Under the pieces are notes generated by a model. The model was not told the origin of the DNA and did not search any database. It was given only the letters and a program-made list of their open reading frames with translations. Positions 1 through 10,780 of a DNA stretch of 64,000 nucleotides are shown here, in pieces; within the stretch, counting starts at the first letter, position 1, and every line of letters begins with the position of its first letter. The stretch covers positions 56,367,747-56,431,746 of the forward strand of contig CM075765.1 in assembly GCA_037974665.1 (NCBI GenBank), read 5' to 3'. Source of the stretch: Ehretia macrophylla. Its lineage: Eukaryota > Streptophyta > Magnoliopsida > Boraginales > Ehretiaceae. The translations under genes were made by a program, and so were the position numbers.

Positions 1-351
1 AGATGTTGAAAAGATGATGATCCAAATGATGTTAACTTAGTGGCTTTATTTTGTCTATGGTTAAGTTGTTAGATGGGTCTCAACCTATTTTTGAAATGTA
101 TGATAAGGTTGAGGTATTGTATGTTATGTTGGAACGGAGGCAGATAACGAAGACTGATTATTGTATATTACGGTTATGTTGTGTGTTGTTATGCTGTTGA
201 GGAGTTGTTGTTTGTATGGTTATAGAATTGGATGTTTAATGTTATTAATGAGGTTGGTTTAGAACCTCGGAAATCTATTTACTGTCGTTATGCTGCCGAA
301 ATTCCATTGCGTCCTGACTGATTGTAGGTGGGGTCGAGTTGGGGCGTGACA
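1..351 (+). repeat. 3' end of a family C Ty3/gypsy LTR, cut by the window edge
   Basis: The segment matches, by eye, the last ~330 bases of the LTR copies ending at 53875 and 56497: the same start GTTGAAAAGATGATGATCC, the same GGAACGGAGG stretch, and the same end GGGGTCGAGTTGGGGCGTGACA. It ends with CA at 351, as LTRs do. Beyond it the minus-strand Tekay integrase/chromodomain frame begins abruptly, so this LTR (solo or part of a full element) is inserted in that element. CTGAT at 352-356 is the probable right TSD copy; the left copy lies outside the window. Confidence 0.85.
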
Positions 352-924
352 CTGATCCCGAACTTGGTCCTCTCTTTCCCAAGTCGTTTCCTCAAACCCA
401 TGATGATTCCACATAACCTTTACTAACAGAATACTCTTTTTGCGAAGCTCCTGAACTTTCTGATCCACAATTCGAATCGGTTTCTCTTCATAGGACAACT
501 TCTCTTCAATCTGCAAAGGCTTTGGTTCAAGTACATGTGAAGGGTCTGGATGATACTTCTTCAACATAGACACGTGGAACACATCGTGCAGTCTCGACAA
601 GCTCGGAGGCAAAGCTAACCGATAAGCCAAAGGACCTACCTTTTCGGTGATCTCATACGGACCCACATACCTGGGACTAAGCTTCCCGCTCTTACCGTGC
701 CGAATCAATCCCTTCCGAGGAGAAATCTTAAGAAACACCCAATCTCCCAAATCAAACTCAAGATCCCGACGGTGCTTATCCGCATAACTCTTCTGACGAC
801 TCTGAGCTGTAAGCATACGCTGGCGAATAAGGTGAACATTATCTACCATCTTAATCATCTCTGGTAACACAGTCGGATCAACTGTTCTCATCTTTCCAAC
901 ATCTTCCCAATATAATGGGGATCT
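352..924 (-). pseudogene. Tekay integrase C-terminal part and chromodomain, truncated
   Basis: The minus-strand frame begins after an in-frame TGA at 925-927 and reads the integrase C-terminal region: the typical LIRQRMLTAQSRQKSYAD helix (about 806-859), the GPYEI and AYRLALP strands, and HDVFHVSMLKKYHPDPSH (about 535-590). It then enters a chromodomain with IRIVDQKVQELRKK, VKVMWNHHG and EETTWE (about 385-480). The chromodomain targets integration by binding chromatin in this clade. The frame passes straight into antisense LTR sequence at 351, so the last residues and the non-coding tail are lost by insertion. The family is clear; the product is non-functional. Confidence 0.88.
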
Positions 925-1973
925 TCATTTCCAACCATACCCCGCCTCGTAGGGAGCCATACCTATAGTAGATTGATAACTATTATTGTAGGCGCACTCC
1001 GCTAAAGGCAAAAACTTATCCCAGTTCTTCCCAAAGTCTAGCACACATGCTCGAAGCATGTCCTCTAAGATCCTGATGGTTCTCTCAGACTGGCCATCAG
1101 TTTGCAGATGATATGCTGTACTGAAGCTCAATTTAGTTCCCATGGCCTCTTGCAACTTCTGCCAAAAACGAGATCTGAATCTGGGATCCCTATCTGACAC
1201 TATACTCTGTGGCACACCATGCAATCTCACATATTAGCCACATAAAGCTCAGCTAGCTTATCAAGGCTATCCTGTTTGTTCACGGGAATAAAATGTGTAA
1301 CTTTAGTCAAATGGTCCACAACAACCCAAATAGAATCACATCCTCTCGGAGATCTAGGAAGATCGGTCACAAGATCCATTGTTATATGTACCCACTTCCA
1401 TTGCGGAATCGATAACGGCTGTAGAAGTCCGACCCGCCTCTGATGTTCAACTTTAACCCTCTGACAAGTCAAACATCTGCATACATACCCAGCAATCTCC
1501 CTCTTCATATTGTTCCACCAGAAGTGTTGTTTCAAGTCTCTATACATTTTTGTACTGCCCGGGTGAATCGTATACCTCGAATTATGTGCCTCGGACAGAA
1601 TCTCATTCTTCAAAGTCAGATCACCAGGAAGACATACTCTATCCCTAAATCTAAAGGTGCCATCTGCATGTAATTTAAACTCTGACTCTCCCCCTTTAGC
1701 ATTTTCTTGGATCTTCAAGATGTGAGGATCAGTCTTCTGAGCCTCTCTGATCTGTGCTAGCAACCCTGACTGAATCTGCAAACTAGCAAATCGAATCCCT
1801 ACCTCAGTAGCTTCTGGCTTCCATGAACAAATTTCTTCCAAAGTCTCCCAATCCTTGATAATTAATCTTGCAATAGTAGCCTTTCGACTCAAAGCATCAG
1901 CAACAACATTTGCCTTACCTGGCACGTAGTTAATAGAACAGTTGTAACCACTCAATAGCTCTAGCCATCTTCG
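925..1973 (-). pseudogene. Tekay integrase (zinc domain and DDE core), frameshifted
   Basis: The minus-strand frame starts right after the amber codon at 1974-1976. It reads the end of RNase H ([16 protein letters not shown]), the HHCC zinc domain (H-PGSTKMYRDLKQHFWW, CRCLTCQRVKVEHQ), and the catalytic core with MDLVTDLP (first Asp), SDRDPRF (second Asp) and DGQSERT (Glu), so the DDE triad is still present. A one-base deletion near 1231-1236 breaks the frame between ELYVAN and RLHGVPQS, and a TGA at 925-927 stops it where the APYEA(L)YGRK motif should continue. The function in a live element is to insert the cDNA into host DNA. This copy cannot make the full protein. Confidence 0.9.
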
Positions 1974-2234
1974 CTACCTCATATTCAGATCCTTCTGTGA
2001 AAACAAATACTTGAGACTCTTGTGGTCAGTAAAAATTTCAAATCTGGTACCCCACAAGTAGTGACGCCACTTCTTCAAAGCAAACACAACTGCAGCTAAC
2101 TCCAGGTCATGTGTAGGGTAATTGACTTCATAAGGTTTCAACTTCCTGGAAGCATAAGCAATCACCTTACCATTCTGCATTAAAACACAGTCCAATCCTT
2201 CCTTAGATGCATCACTGTAGACAACAAAGTTCTA
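1974..2234 (-). pseudogene. Tekay RNase H domain, bounded by two amber codons
   Basis: The minus frame between TAG at 2232-2234 and TAG at 1974-1976 reads [43 protein letters not shown] and [17 protein letters not shown]. These are the RNase H motifs with the acidic catalytic residues of Ty3/gypsy elements (D in YSDAS, E in LELAA, D in TDHKS). The domain itself is uninterrupted. The downstream stop falls in NMR-stop-RRW where gypsy elements usually carry Gln, so it looks like CAG to TAG. RNase H removes the RNA strand during reverse transcription. It belongs to the same polyprotein as the flanking RT and integrase. Confidence 0.88.
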
Positions 2235-4922
2235 TGTTCCCTCAGGTAAAGCTAGTATAGGAGCTGTAGTTAGTCTCTTCTTCAATTCTTGGAAACTGGA
2301 TTCACATTTGGCATCCCAGTTGTAAGCAACTTTCTTCCGAGTCAACTGGTTCAAAGGTCCAGAAATTTTGGAAAAGTCCTTAACAAATCTCCGATAGTAA
2401 CCTGCCAATCCAAGAAAACTACGAATCTCTGACACCGTCTCAGGTCTCTTCCAAGATGAAATAACTTCAATCTTAGCTGGATCCACTGAAATTCCTCGAT
2501 CTGAAATGATATGGCTGAGAAAAGATATCTGATTCAACCAGAACTCACACTTGCTGAATTTAGCAAAAAGCTTGTTTTCCTGCAAAGTCTGTAGTACAAT
2601 CCTCAAGTGTTTCTCATGTTCAGCCTCATTCTTCGAATACACTAAAATGTCGTAAATAAAGATCACGACAAACTGATCAAGGTAAGGTCGGAAAACCATC
2701 TGCATCAAGTCCATGAATGCGGCTGGTGCATTCGTCAATCCAAACAGCAACACAACAAATTCATAGTGCCCATATCTGGTCCTGAATGCCGTCTTCGGTA
2801 TATCGTCACTCCGAATCCTAAGTTGATAGTAACCCTGCCTCAAGTCAAATTTGGAGTAAACACTCGCACCCTGCAACTGGTCAAACAATTCTTCAATCAA
2901 CAGCAAGGGGTATTTATTCTTAATCGTGAATTGATTAAGTCTCCTATAATCAATACATAACCGTAGCGTGCCGTCTTTCTTTCTCACGAACAACACAGGC
3001 GCACCCCACGGCGAAGAACTAGGTTGTATAAACCCTTTCTCAAGCAAGTTCTGAAGCTGAATTTTTAACTCCTGAAGCTCAGCCGATGCCATTCTACAAG
3101 TACTCGTAGAAATTGGCACAGTGCCTGGCACAAGATCAATCACGAACTCAATTTCCCTATCCGGTGGTAAACCCGATAATTCCTCGGGAAATACACCAGG
3201 GAAGTCTCTAACAATCGGAACCTCATTCAAACTCAACTTATCAGTAGGCTGATTGATCAAATAAGCTAAGTAAGCTTCACAACCCCTATTCAACAACTTA
3301 GAAGTCTTGATCGTTGATAAAAGTGGAATTCGGGCAGCCCTGTAGTTCCCAACAATCTCCAGTACCGGTAGGTCAGGAACCTGAAGATAAACAATCTTTG
3401 TTCTACAATCCAACTGAGCATAGTACTTCCCCAACCAGTCCATTCCCAAAATGATTTCAAAGTCACGGAATGGCAATATAATTAAATAAGTAGGAAATTT
3501 ACGGTTCTCAATGCATATATCACAAGATTTGCAAATAGACTCAGTAACAAATTTTGCACCCAAAGGCGTACTAACTTCAACTTCATGCGGCAGTTTATCA
3601 ATGCAAACATTCACAGATCGTGCACATGCAGGAGTTATAAATGAATGTGTAGCTCCGGGATCAATCAAAACTTTAACTGGCTGAGTATTGAGAAGAAAGG
3701 TACCTTCCACAATAGCTTTAGTATCGAGCAGCTCCTCCGCATCTAGTGCAAAGACCCTAGCCTGAACCCTCTGTGTTGGACGTGCACCTGCAGCCCTATT
3801 CTGAACAACTTGGCCTCCAGTACGGCCCTGAACATTGTTATACTTAGGGCAATCTCTCACCCTATGGTCATCACTCCTACAGCCTGTGCATTTACCACTC
3901 TTCCTCCAGCAATTAGCCTCAATATGCCCCGATCGATTACAATAGTTGCACTGCTGATTTTGCCTTACAACAGTGTTTCCCGTAGGTGCTGGGGCTCTGG
4001 TAGTAGGAACTGTACCTCCCTGCTGGGGTCTAGTCACAGCTGGCCTAGCCTGAATCTGCTGTTGTGGCTGATACGGACGCTGTTGAGGAACCTGTGCAGA
4101 AGTCTGATACTGCCTCGGCTGACTCTGGCTGCTCTGGCCCAAATATTGCTTCTTACTCGGCTGACTGCTCTCAGCTAACATCTCAGCCTTCCGTTTCTCA
4201 AACCTCGAGGCTGCCTGAAATGCCTCGGGAAAAGTAGTATAGGTCTGCCCAGTCAAATGCAACTGAATGTCCATTCTCAGCCCACGGACAAACCTATGAA
4301 TCATCCTCCTAGTCGGCCGTACCAACTCGGGCATATACCTCGATAGGCTAACAAACCTAGCCTCGTACTGTGCAACAGTCATGTTTCCCTGCTTCAGGGC
4401 CACAAACTCATCCTCCCGCCTTTCCATAGCCATCTCAGGAATATATTTGTCCCGGAACTCACTTACAAAATCATCCCACAAATGTGGTACATCATCACAA
4501 TCCCACCTCCTCCGGACAGTATTCCACCACTCCTCTGCATCACCCTCAAATAAGAATGACGCATAATCTATTCTTGCCTCATTGGTGTACCTCAAAGCGG
4601 TGAAAATCTTCTCAACATGATTAATCCATCTCTCGGCCGCCTCATCATCCGGCTCTCCAAAGAACTTTCCCGGCTCGTGCCTCAGAAATTTCTCTAACTT
4701 ATTATTCTCAACTCTATACACCTGTCCACCAGGATTAGCTTGATTTCCCTGGGGATTATTCCTGTCCTACCTCTGTTCATGCAGCACCTGTGTAATCCGG
4801 TCTACTGCAGTAGTCATAGTAGCCATAAACTGCTCAGGCAACGGCTGCTGACCCTGTTCTGCTGCCTCTTCATCTGATCCTATACCTTGAGTACCACGAC
4901 GTGGCGCATAGTAGCAATTCAT
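2235..4922 (-). pseudogene. Tekay gag, protease and reverse transcriptase, with lost catalytic residue
   Basis: The first ATG in frame is at 4922 (MNCYYAPRRGTQ); an amber at 4767-4769 interrupts gag after ~50 codons, and the long open frame resumes after it. Order: retrotransposon gag domain (about 4690-4170, [14 protein letters not shown] and [19 protein letters not shown] motifs), Gln/Pro-rich linker, CCHC knuckle [14 protein letters not shown] (about 3908-3949), aspartic protease with IDPGATHSF (about 3645-3670; the usual DSGA is here DPGA), then RT (about 3150-2550) with [23 protein letters not shown]-type and FDLRQGYYQ motifs. The RT box reads FIYDILVYS: the first catalytic Asp of FIDD is Tyr (codon 2652-2654). 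The end, LALPEGT, runs into TAG at 2232. The element could not reverse-transcribe itself. Confidence 0.92.
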
Positions 4923-5221
4923 AATAGCTGGCAACATTTAAAAGCAGTTTATAGACAGAAGTATAGCACATAAGATTAGATAACACTCAAGTCAATAACA
5001 ATCCAATATTCTATCACACAATTCATTTAAGACAAGTTCAACTTGCCAAACTATTTCACTTAAGCACATAAACATTCCAAGTTCACAAAGTCATGCTAGA
5101 ACATTTTCTTTTCACTTAGCAATCATACATAAACACTTTAACATTTTAGACCTTTACCCCACAGACCGAGAATCATATCCCGGCTCATGCAAGACTATCA
5201 TGCTCTTATACCACCTAAAGA
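4923..5221 (-). other. Tekay 5' leader with tRNA-iMet primer-binding site
   Basis: Between the 5' LTR and the gag ATG lies a 299-base AT-rich leader without a reading frame. Read on the minus strand, the LTR ends in CGTGACA, then 8 bases follow, then TGGTATAAGAGCATGA (5199-5213 and just below). This fits the plant initiator-Met PBS TGGTATCAGAGC with one mismatch (C to A). The same PBS without that mismatch is seen in the copia element and in LARD2. Confidence 0.85.
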
Positions 5222-7500
5222 TGTCACGCCCCGACCCGACCCCGCAAAAGGCCAAGCCCGGACCCGACACACGGACGGAGTCTCCTCTGTACCGTGGACG
5301 ATTTGAAAACCCTAAAACCATCATAATACTTGCGAAAGCCATAAAACAATTCAAACAAGCCAACTTTCTTTGAAACATACATTTCTTATTAACCAACTTT
5401 GCAACCCAAAAATGATATGCATAATACACAAGTATTTATGTCACTAATCAATTCCATTAGCATGCATTTCCTTACTAGTCACAAGGGTATAAGTTTACAA
5501 CTTTACATTCTTTCAACTTATACAACATAAGACCGTAGAGGCCTCAAACTAGAAAATACATACAAGGCTACAAGCCTCAAAATTAAGCGACATCCAAGCA
5601 ATATACATATCATGCAAGGCTCGCACAAAATCTGGTAACCAACCACCAGCAAAGCAGAGAACTGCTATCACGGAAATACCTCCACCTGCTCCACATCCTC
5701 TATTACCTCGATAGGTTCTGCTTCAACTACTCCTGTAAAAATATAGTATAGAGAGGAATGAGCAAAAACTATTGCCCAGCGAGGGCAATTGGTCTCAAGG
5801 ACGGAGATGAGAGGAGTATGCAATGCAATTAGCCAAGAAATGCATACAATTATCATTTAAAGATACAAACAAGTCAATATTATAACAAGGCAAGCATTAA
5901 AGACTATAAACATTCATTCAAAGGATACGGTACTCTTTTCACGAGCAACTTTCATTCAAGGATTCGATGACGATGCGCCGGCCCAAACCACCTTATAACA
6001 CCAGTTTGGAATACCCCGGAAGTATTCATCAACCTACGACTCAAATCTCCCTGGGAGGCAACCCAAGCGAGAAAGGGAATAGCAGCGGAGCTAGAGCAAC
6101 CAACACTGGCAACCCAAGGCTACCCAGAGAGGCCCATCACTCACGGGCGAGACAATATGCAATGCCAGACTCGATACAAGGCGATAAACAAGCGATAAAG
6201 CCACACGTGGGAGAATAACAAAGTAGGTTACTCTCACACGCAATTGCAGCAATTGATAAGCATTTCAATCCAAAACAATTCAAACAAGTATTTCAAGCAA
6301 CCCTAAGCATTCTATAGACATAAAATCAAGAAAACACACAAAGACACAAATCGGCCCCAACTATCAAAACACTACCATTTCCAAACGAGCCACGAGTTCT
6401 GGAAAGCGACTTCGCCAAACCTCCTAGGTCACCATAAGGCACGTCTAAAGACCCCGAAACCTTACTTTACCCTAGAACTCGCGCAAAGCCCTGATTTCTC
6501 CCTTTCTCGTTTGAACTACAACTATACCAACCAAACGCCCAACCAACGCCATAATCGCACCAAAAGTGCTTCCATGGCCTCCCGATACATTGCCAACAGG
6601 CAAAACGAGAAAATGCCAAACTCGACCTAAACGACCCCGACTTTCAACAAGGCTTAATTCCCATTTTTTTCCATTACGCAACCCAAACAAACCATGCATT
6701 TAGGCATTCTAGCATACCTAGCACAATTCTACATCAACGGACAACATAACGGAACAACTTCATCGTTCCAAGGGTTTACTATTCATAAAATACTATTCAA
6801 CAACTAGTTTAAACTACAATCTCAACATTTAATCGTAGAAAATGATAAAAAGCTATAAATACACGTTCTACAATTGCCAAGGAACATTCTAGAAGCATCA
6901 AAATGATTTAAACAACAATCTACGGATAAAATCTAAAAATCATAAAGTTGATACACTAAACATTTAAATGCGCAAATAACATGATTCCCTCACCTTAGGC
7001 ACTCCTAGTCGCTAGGAAAACAACGCTAGTCACCTCAGAAACCACCATGCACGAGCTCACGTGAAGATTGAACGATTGGAAGGTTGAAAGGTTTTTTTTT
7101 TCTTCTTGGAAGCTCACGGCCTGGTCTTCTCTGTTTTAGCTGCTATTTTTTTTTCCTTTGTTTTAAGCTTATTTAAGTGCTAAGTCAAATGGTCAAAGGT
7201 CAAGCCTTGGTCAACTACTTAAATCTTGGTCAAAATGCCTTATTTCAATGCATTTTAAGCTAAAATAACTATCACCAATTAAATTTTCAGCTAGTAACAA
7301 TTAAAATATAAAATTTAAGTCATCTAAATACTAGTTCACTATTTGCTGAGGACTAGAAACCGTTCTCTAGCTATCGCTCCCTAAATGCAATGCACGTTGC
7401 GACAGCGAGAAAGTAACAATTAATTCACAAAGAATTTAAGAAAATATAATTTTCAAAATAATAAAAAAGGAATTTTCACATTCCTGGCTCGGGTATTACA
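5222..7500 (-). repeat. 5' LTR of the Tekay element (2279 bp)
   Basis: On the plus strand the LTR reads TGTCACGCCCCGACCCG... to ...GGCTCGGGTATTACA, so it is TG...CA bounded. Family members are the solo copy at 10781-13057 (opposite orientation) and the copy starting at 61744. Its middle part (about 5960-6240) is GC-richer and is shared with the LARD LTRs. The element-sense 3' third holds the short acidic frame described at 5668-5732. A poly-T/AT-rich U3 lies near 7080-7500. Confidence 0.93.
5668..5732 (-). other. Acidic mini-reading frame behind a splice-acceptor-like site in the Tekay LTR, copy 1
   Basis: On the minus strand TATATTTTTACAG is followed by a frame reading GVVEAEPIEVIEDVEQVEVFP and then TGA at 5668-5670. 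The pyrimidine-rich stretch plus CAG looks like a plant 3' splice site. The same 21-codon frame and stop recur at 12548-12612 and 62199-62263, with acidic residues kept. What it would be spliced to is not visible. Whether it is translated is inference. Confidence 0.5.
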
Positions 7501-8620
7501 TATTCTGCCTCACAGTCAGAATAGGCTACAGTTTACTGTTTGAAACTTTTCCAACTAATGGCTCCACCATTCAAGGTAAACACAAAATCGGATACGCTCT
7601 TACTATCATCTCTATCTGATTGAAAACTTGAATCGGTATAACCAACCAATTTCATATTAGAATATGCATAAACGAACCATTGGTCCTTTGTATTTCTTAA
7701 ATACTTTAGGATGATCTTAACCACTTGCCAATGTTTCTCGCTAGGATCAGATTGGTATCTGCTTACTATTCCAAGGGAATAAGCCACGTCAGGTCTCGTA
7801 CAAGACACAGCGTACATGATAGATCCTACTGCCGAGGCATATGGGATTCTACTCATGCGCTCTCTTTCTTGAGGAGTTGTCGGACAATCCTTTTTAGAAA
7901 GAGTAATTCCATGACCTATCGGGAGATAGCCTTTCTTGGAATTTTCCATGCTAAACCTTTTAAGCACGGTGTCTATGTACGTAGACTGGGACAATCTTAG
8001 CAACCTTCTTGATCGATCCCTATAGATCTTGATCCCAATGATATAGGAAGTCTCTCCTAAATCCTTCATGGAAAATTGGGATGACAACCACAACTTCACG
8101 CTCTGTAATGCAGATATGTCATTCCCTATAAGGAGAATATCATCCACATATAGCACCAAGAATATGACCACATGACCATTTGCCCATTTATAGATGCAAG
8201 GCTCTTCTTCATTCTTAATGAAGCCATACATTTTGACAACCTTGTCAAAACGTATGTTCAAACTCCGAGAGGCTTGCTTAAGTCCATAAATAGATCTCTG
8301 TAACTTGCATACTTTAGATTGATTTGTGGATGTGAACCCTTTAGGCTGTGTCATGTACACCTCCTCTTCCAGCTCACCATTAAGGAAAGTTATCTTGACA
8401 TCCATTTGCCAAATTTCATAATCTAGGTACGCAGCTATAGAAAGCATAATGCGAACTGATTTGAGCATTAGAAAATGTCTCATCATAGTCAATACCATAA
8501 CATTGACAAAATCCCTTAGCAACCAAACAGGCTTTGTAGGTCTCTACCTTCCCATATGCTCATCTTTTCCTATTAAAAACCCATTTACACCCTATGGGTC
8601 TTACCCCTTCGGGTGGGTCA
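7501..8620 (-). pseudogene. Copia reverse transcriptase and RNase H, 3' truncated
   Basis: The long frame (7533-8522) reads YEIWQMDVKITFLNGELEEEVYM, SIYGLKQASR, the catalytic box YVDDILLIGND (both Asp present), FSMKDLGE and, at the C-terminal side, VGYTDSSFQSDRDD with SDFVFTLNGGAISWKSFKQ of the copia RNase H. The N-terminal RT part (about 8470-8560, LVAKG.. DYDETFS) is in another frame, so a frameshift lies near 8460. A stop follows SFKQ near 7530, where CAG would be expected. The frame then reaches EAEY and is cut at 7500 by the Tekay LTR, removing the last RNase H part. A live copy would copy RNA to cDNA. Confidence 0.92.
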
Positions 8621-9196
8621 ACTAATGTCCAAACATTATTGACATGCATGGATTATATCTCAGATCGCATGGCTTTAAGCCATTCTTCATAATGAAGTCT
8701 CTACATTGCATCCATATAACTGTCGGATCCTCATCAAGTTCGATGGGATCACCGCCACTGACTAGGAATCCATATCTGTCTGGTTGACGTGGTACTCTAC
8801 CAGATCTTCTTATTACTGTGTCTATAGTGGGCTTAAGATTCGGTTCACTAACCTTATCATGTTCTGTATGTTCTTCTGCTAATGTTTGCTCTTGTTCTAG
8901 TTGAACTTCTCCAAGTCCAATATTAGAGGCATTGCTTTCCTTCTCGAGAAACTCTTTCTCTATGAAAACCGCTCTAAGGGCAACGAATACCTTTTGTTCG
9001 CTGGTGTTGTAGAATTGGTATCCTTTAGACTCTCTAGGGTACCGTACGAACAAATATTTATCAGATTTTGGTTCTAACTTGTCAGCTTGAAGACGCTTGA
9101 CATATGCTGGACACTCCCAAACCATAAGGTGTGCGAGTGTTGGATTACGCCAAAACCCCAAAATGATATGGGAAGATCTTTACGTCCCATCATGGA
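8621..9196 (-). pseudogene. Copia integrase C-terminal region and linker to RT
   Basis: The minus frame 8622-9161 reads HLMVWECPAYVKRLQADKLEPKSDKY, FVRYPRESKGYQFYN and VFVALRAVFIEKEFLEKE, which is the typical copia integrase C-terminal module, then an acidic linker and RRSGRVPRQPDRYGFL before RT. Between DLPISFWG (about 9165-9185) and NPTLAHL roughly 30 codons usual for the family are missing, so an internal deletion removed the part with the ALNRVPSK-type motif. A stop separates this piece from the catalytic core at 9197. Confidence 0.85.
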
Positions 9197-9781
9197 TCAT
9201 ACCATGTCTAACAAGGTTCGATTTCTCCTCTCAGATACACCATTATGATGCAGTGTAGCGGGATGAGTCCATTGTGAAAGAATCCCATTCTCCTCAAGGT
9301 AACCTAGAAACTCATTGGAAAGATACTCACATCCACAATCAGATCGTAGAATCTTGATATCTTTCCCAATTTGTTTTTCTACTTCATTACGATATCTTTT
9401 GAACATTTCAAAAGATTCGAACTTATTTCTCATCAAATAGATATACCCATAACTAGATAGATCATCAGTAAAGGTAATAAAGTAGGAGTATCCTCCTCTA
9501 GCACTCGTGCTCATAGGCCCACATACATCTGTATGCACGAGGCCCAAGAGCTTTGCAGCCCGATCACCTTTTCTAATAAAAGGAGATTTGGTCATTTTAC
9601 CCAATAGACAAGACTCACAAGTAGGTAGTGATGCTGGATTACTAATATCAAGCAACCCTTCCTTGATTAACTTGTTAATCCTATTTTCATTTATATGACC
9701 TAACCTGCAATGCCAAAGGTAGGCACCTGAGTTTATTCCTTGCTTTGGACGCTTATTGCTAACATACATTATGTTTACAGG
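9197..9781 (-). pseudogene. Copia integrase: GAG-pre-integrase zinc domain and catalytic core
   Basis: The frame reads WHCRLGHINENRINKL and SLPTCESCLLGKMTKSPF (HHCC zinc-binding domain, about 9570-9710), then VHTDVCGPM (first catalytic Asp), YFITFTDDLSSYGYIY, and ILRSDCGCEYLSNEF (second Asp; neighbouring residues R and G replaced by Cys), and GVSERRNRTLLDMV (Glu). The DDE triad is therefore still there. A stop ends the frame at 9197 and another (TAG, near 9781) separates it from the protease part. It acts in the nucleus on the element cDNA. Confidence 0.92.
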
Positions 9782-10231
9782 CTATGTTATAACATAAATT
9801 CCATGTTTCAGTTGTCCCTTAATGACAGTAGTGTTATTCAAAATTACATCAAAATCATTATTCATAATAGTAAAGGAATAACCATCTTGGGCTAAAAGCC
9901 CAACTGAGATAATGTTCAAAACAAAATCCGGACAATAGAAAACATTATTAAGACTAAAGTTTCCTGAGTTTGTAGCTTAAGATAAACACCCTAAAGCTAG
10001 TACTGGAACTTGATTTCCATTTCCAACGCTGAGGTATCGCTCACCAACTCTGAACTTCCTACTGACCTTCAGCCCCTACAACGAATTGCAAATATGATAA
10101 GGACTACATGTATCTAATACATAGGTAGTAGAGTCTATAACACTGAAGTTGCAAGGTGTTACCATATACATACCTTGCTGAACAACTCCTTGTTGTCTCT
10201 TTGGCCTGTTTGGATCTAACGATGCAAGATA
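9782..10231 (-). pseudogene. Copia protease region with altered active site
   Basis: Reading the minus strand in one frame gives VIDSTTYVLDTCSPYHICNSL, then a TAG near 10080, KVSRKFRVGERYLSVGNGNQVPV, a TAA near 9980, and NNVFYCPDFVLNIISVGLLAQDG. This is the aspartic protease and the link to integrase. The active site, normally DTG or DSG, is DTC here, so the conserved Gly is lost. The stop after CNSL stands where related elements usually have Gln (CAG to TAG). Three in-frame stops make it non-functional. Confidence 0.85.
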
Positions 10232-10616
10232 CTGAGGACAATTCCTCTTCAAGTGTCCATTCCTTTTACAGAAGAGACATTTTGCTTGACTCTGGTAAGC
10301 TTTCTGCTTGCGAACTTGTGGTTGCTACTGAGCAGATTTCTTAACCCTGCTTTGAGATGCATATGAATTTTTGTTCTTTTTCTTGCCACGTCGTGAAGAA
10401 TTCTTTTGTTTTGAGGAACTAGCATCTCCAACCACATTAACCATCTTTCTGAGGAGCTGATTATCATTCTCAAAGGTTTGCAGCAACCCCAGAAGTGCAT
10501 GGTAGTTAACAACTGGCTTTTTCATCTTGAACTGGTTCAAGAAAGGGAGGTAGAATGGAGGAAGAGAGTTAAGGATGGCATCCTTGCCAAGCTGCTCATG
10601 GAGCGGATAGCCTAAC
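10232..10616 (-). pseudogene. Copia gag, C-terminal half with CCHC zinc knuckle
   Basis: The minus strand reads GYPLHEQLGKDAILNSLPPFYLPFLNQFKM and VNYHALLGLLQTFEN (frame of 10325-10616), a basic Lys/Ser-rich stretch (SSKQKNSSRRGKKKNK), and after a frame change the zinc knuckle CLFCKRNGHLKRNC (about 10232-10275). Gag packages the element RNA in virus-like particles. The N-terminal half is at 20136-20569; LARD1 inserted between the two, duplicating CTAAC. Confidence 0.88.
10612..10616. repeat. Left TSD (CTAAC) of LARD1
   Basis: CTAAC directly precedes the LARD1 terminus TGTAACACC at 10617 and is repeated at 20131-20135 directly after the other terminus GGGTATCACA. The copia gag frame joins across the two copies. 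Confidence 0.95.
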
Positions 10617-10775
10617 TGTAACACCCCGATCCCTCTCGAGACCGGGAGTTCTATCAATCAATCTAATCGCAACCCAATTCCAAACCCAGGCATAAAATTT
10701 AGGGAAAACGGACGAAGTCTTCCCTGTTTCTAGGCAAAATGCAAACCTGTGATAGCATATAAGTGGACCAGTACC

Positions 10776-10780
10776 GTGTC
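10776..10780. repeat. Left TSD (GTGTC) of the solo Tekay LTR
   Basis: GTGTC at 10776-10780 is repeated at 13058-13062. Removing 10781-13062 restores a sequence that aligns with the partner LTR around 17545 (CATGTCCAACTATTC). Confidence 0.95.

Larger units (their letters stand above)
352..7500 (-). mobile_element. Decayed Tekay/Del-type Ty3/gypsy chromovirus, 3' part cut off by a nested LTR
   Basis: Minus-strand element with, from right to left, a 5' LTR (5222-7500), PBS, gag, protease, RT, RNase H, integrase and a C-terminal chromodomain. RT before integrase defines Ty3/gypsy; the chromodomain after integrase, the CCHC gag and the >2-kb LTRs point to the Tekay/Del chromovirus clade. The coding part has at least four stops or frameshifts and a mutated RT catalytic site, so it is dead. 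It sits in a copia RNase H frame: copia coding resumes exactly at 7501. TATTC at 7501-7505 is the right TSD copy. The rest of the element (C-terminal end, PPT, 3' LTR) is beyond the LTR at 1-351 and outside the window. Confidence 0.9.

Noticed and set aside
1443..1673. Plus-strand frames inside the Tekay and copia pol regions
   Set aside because: They are antisense shadows of the integrase, RT and gag frames and have no features of their own.
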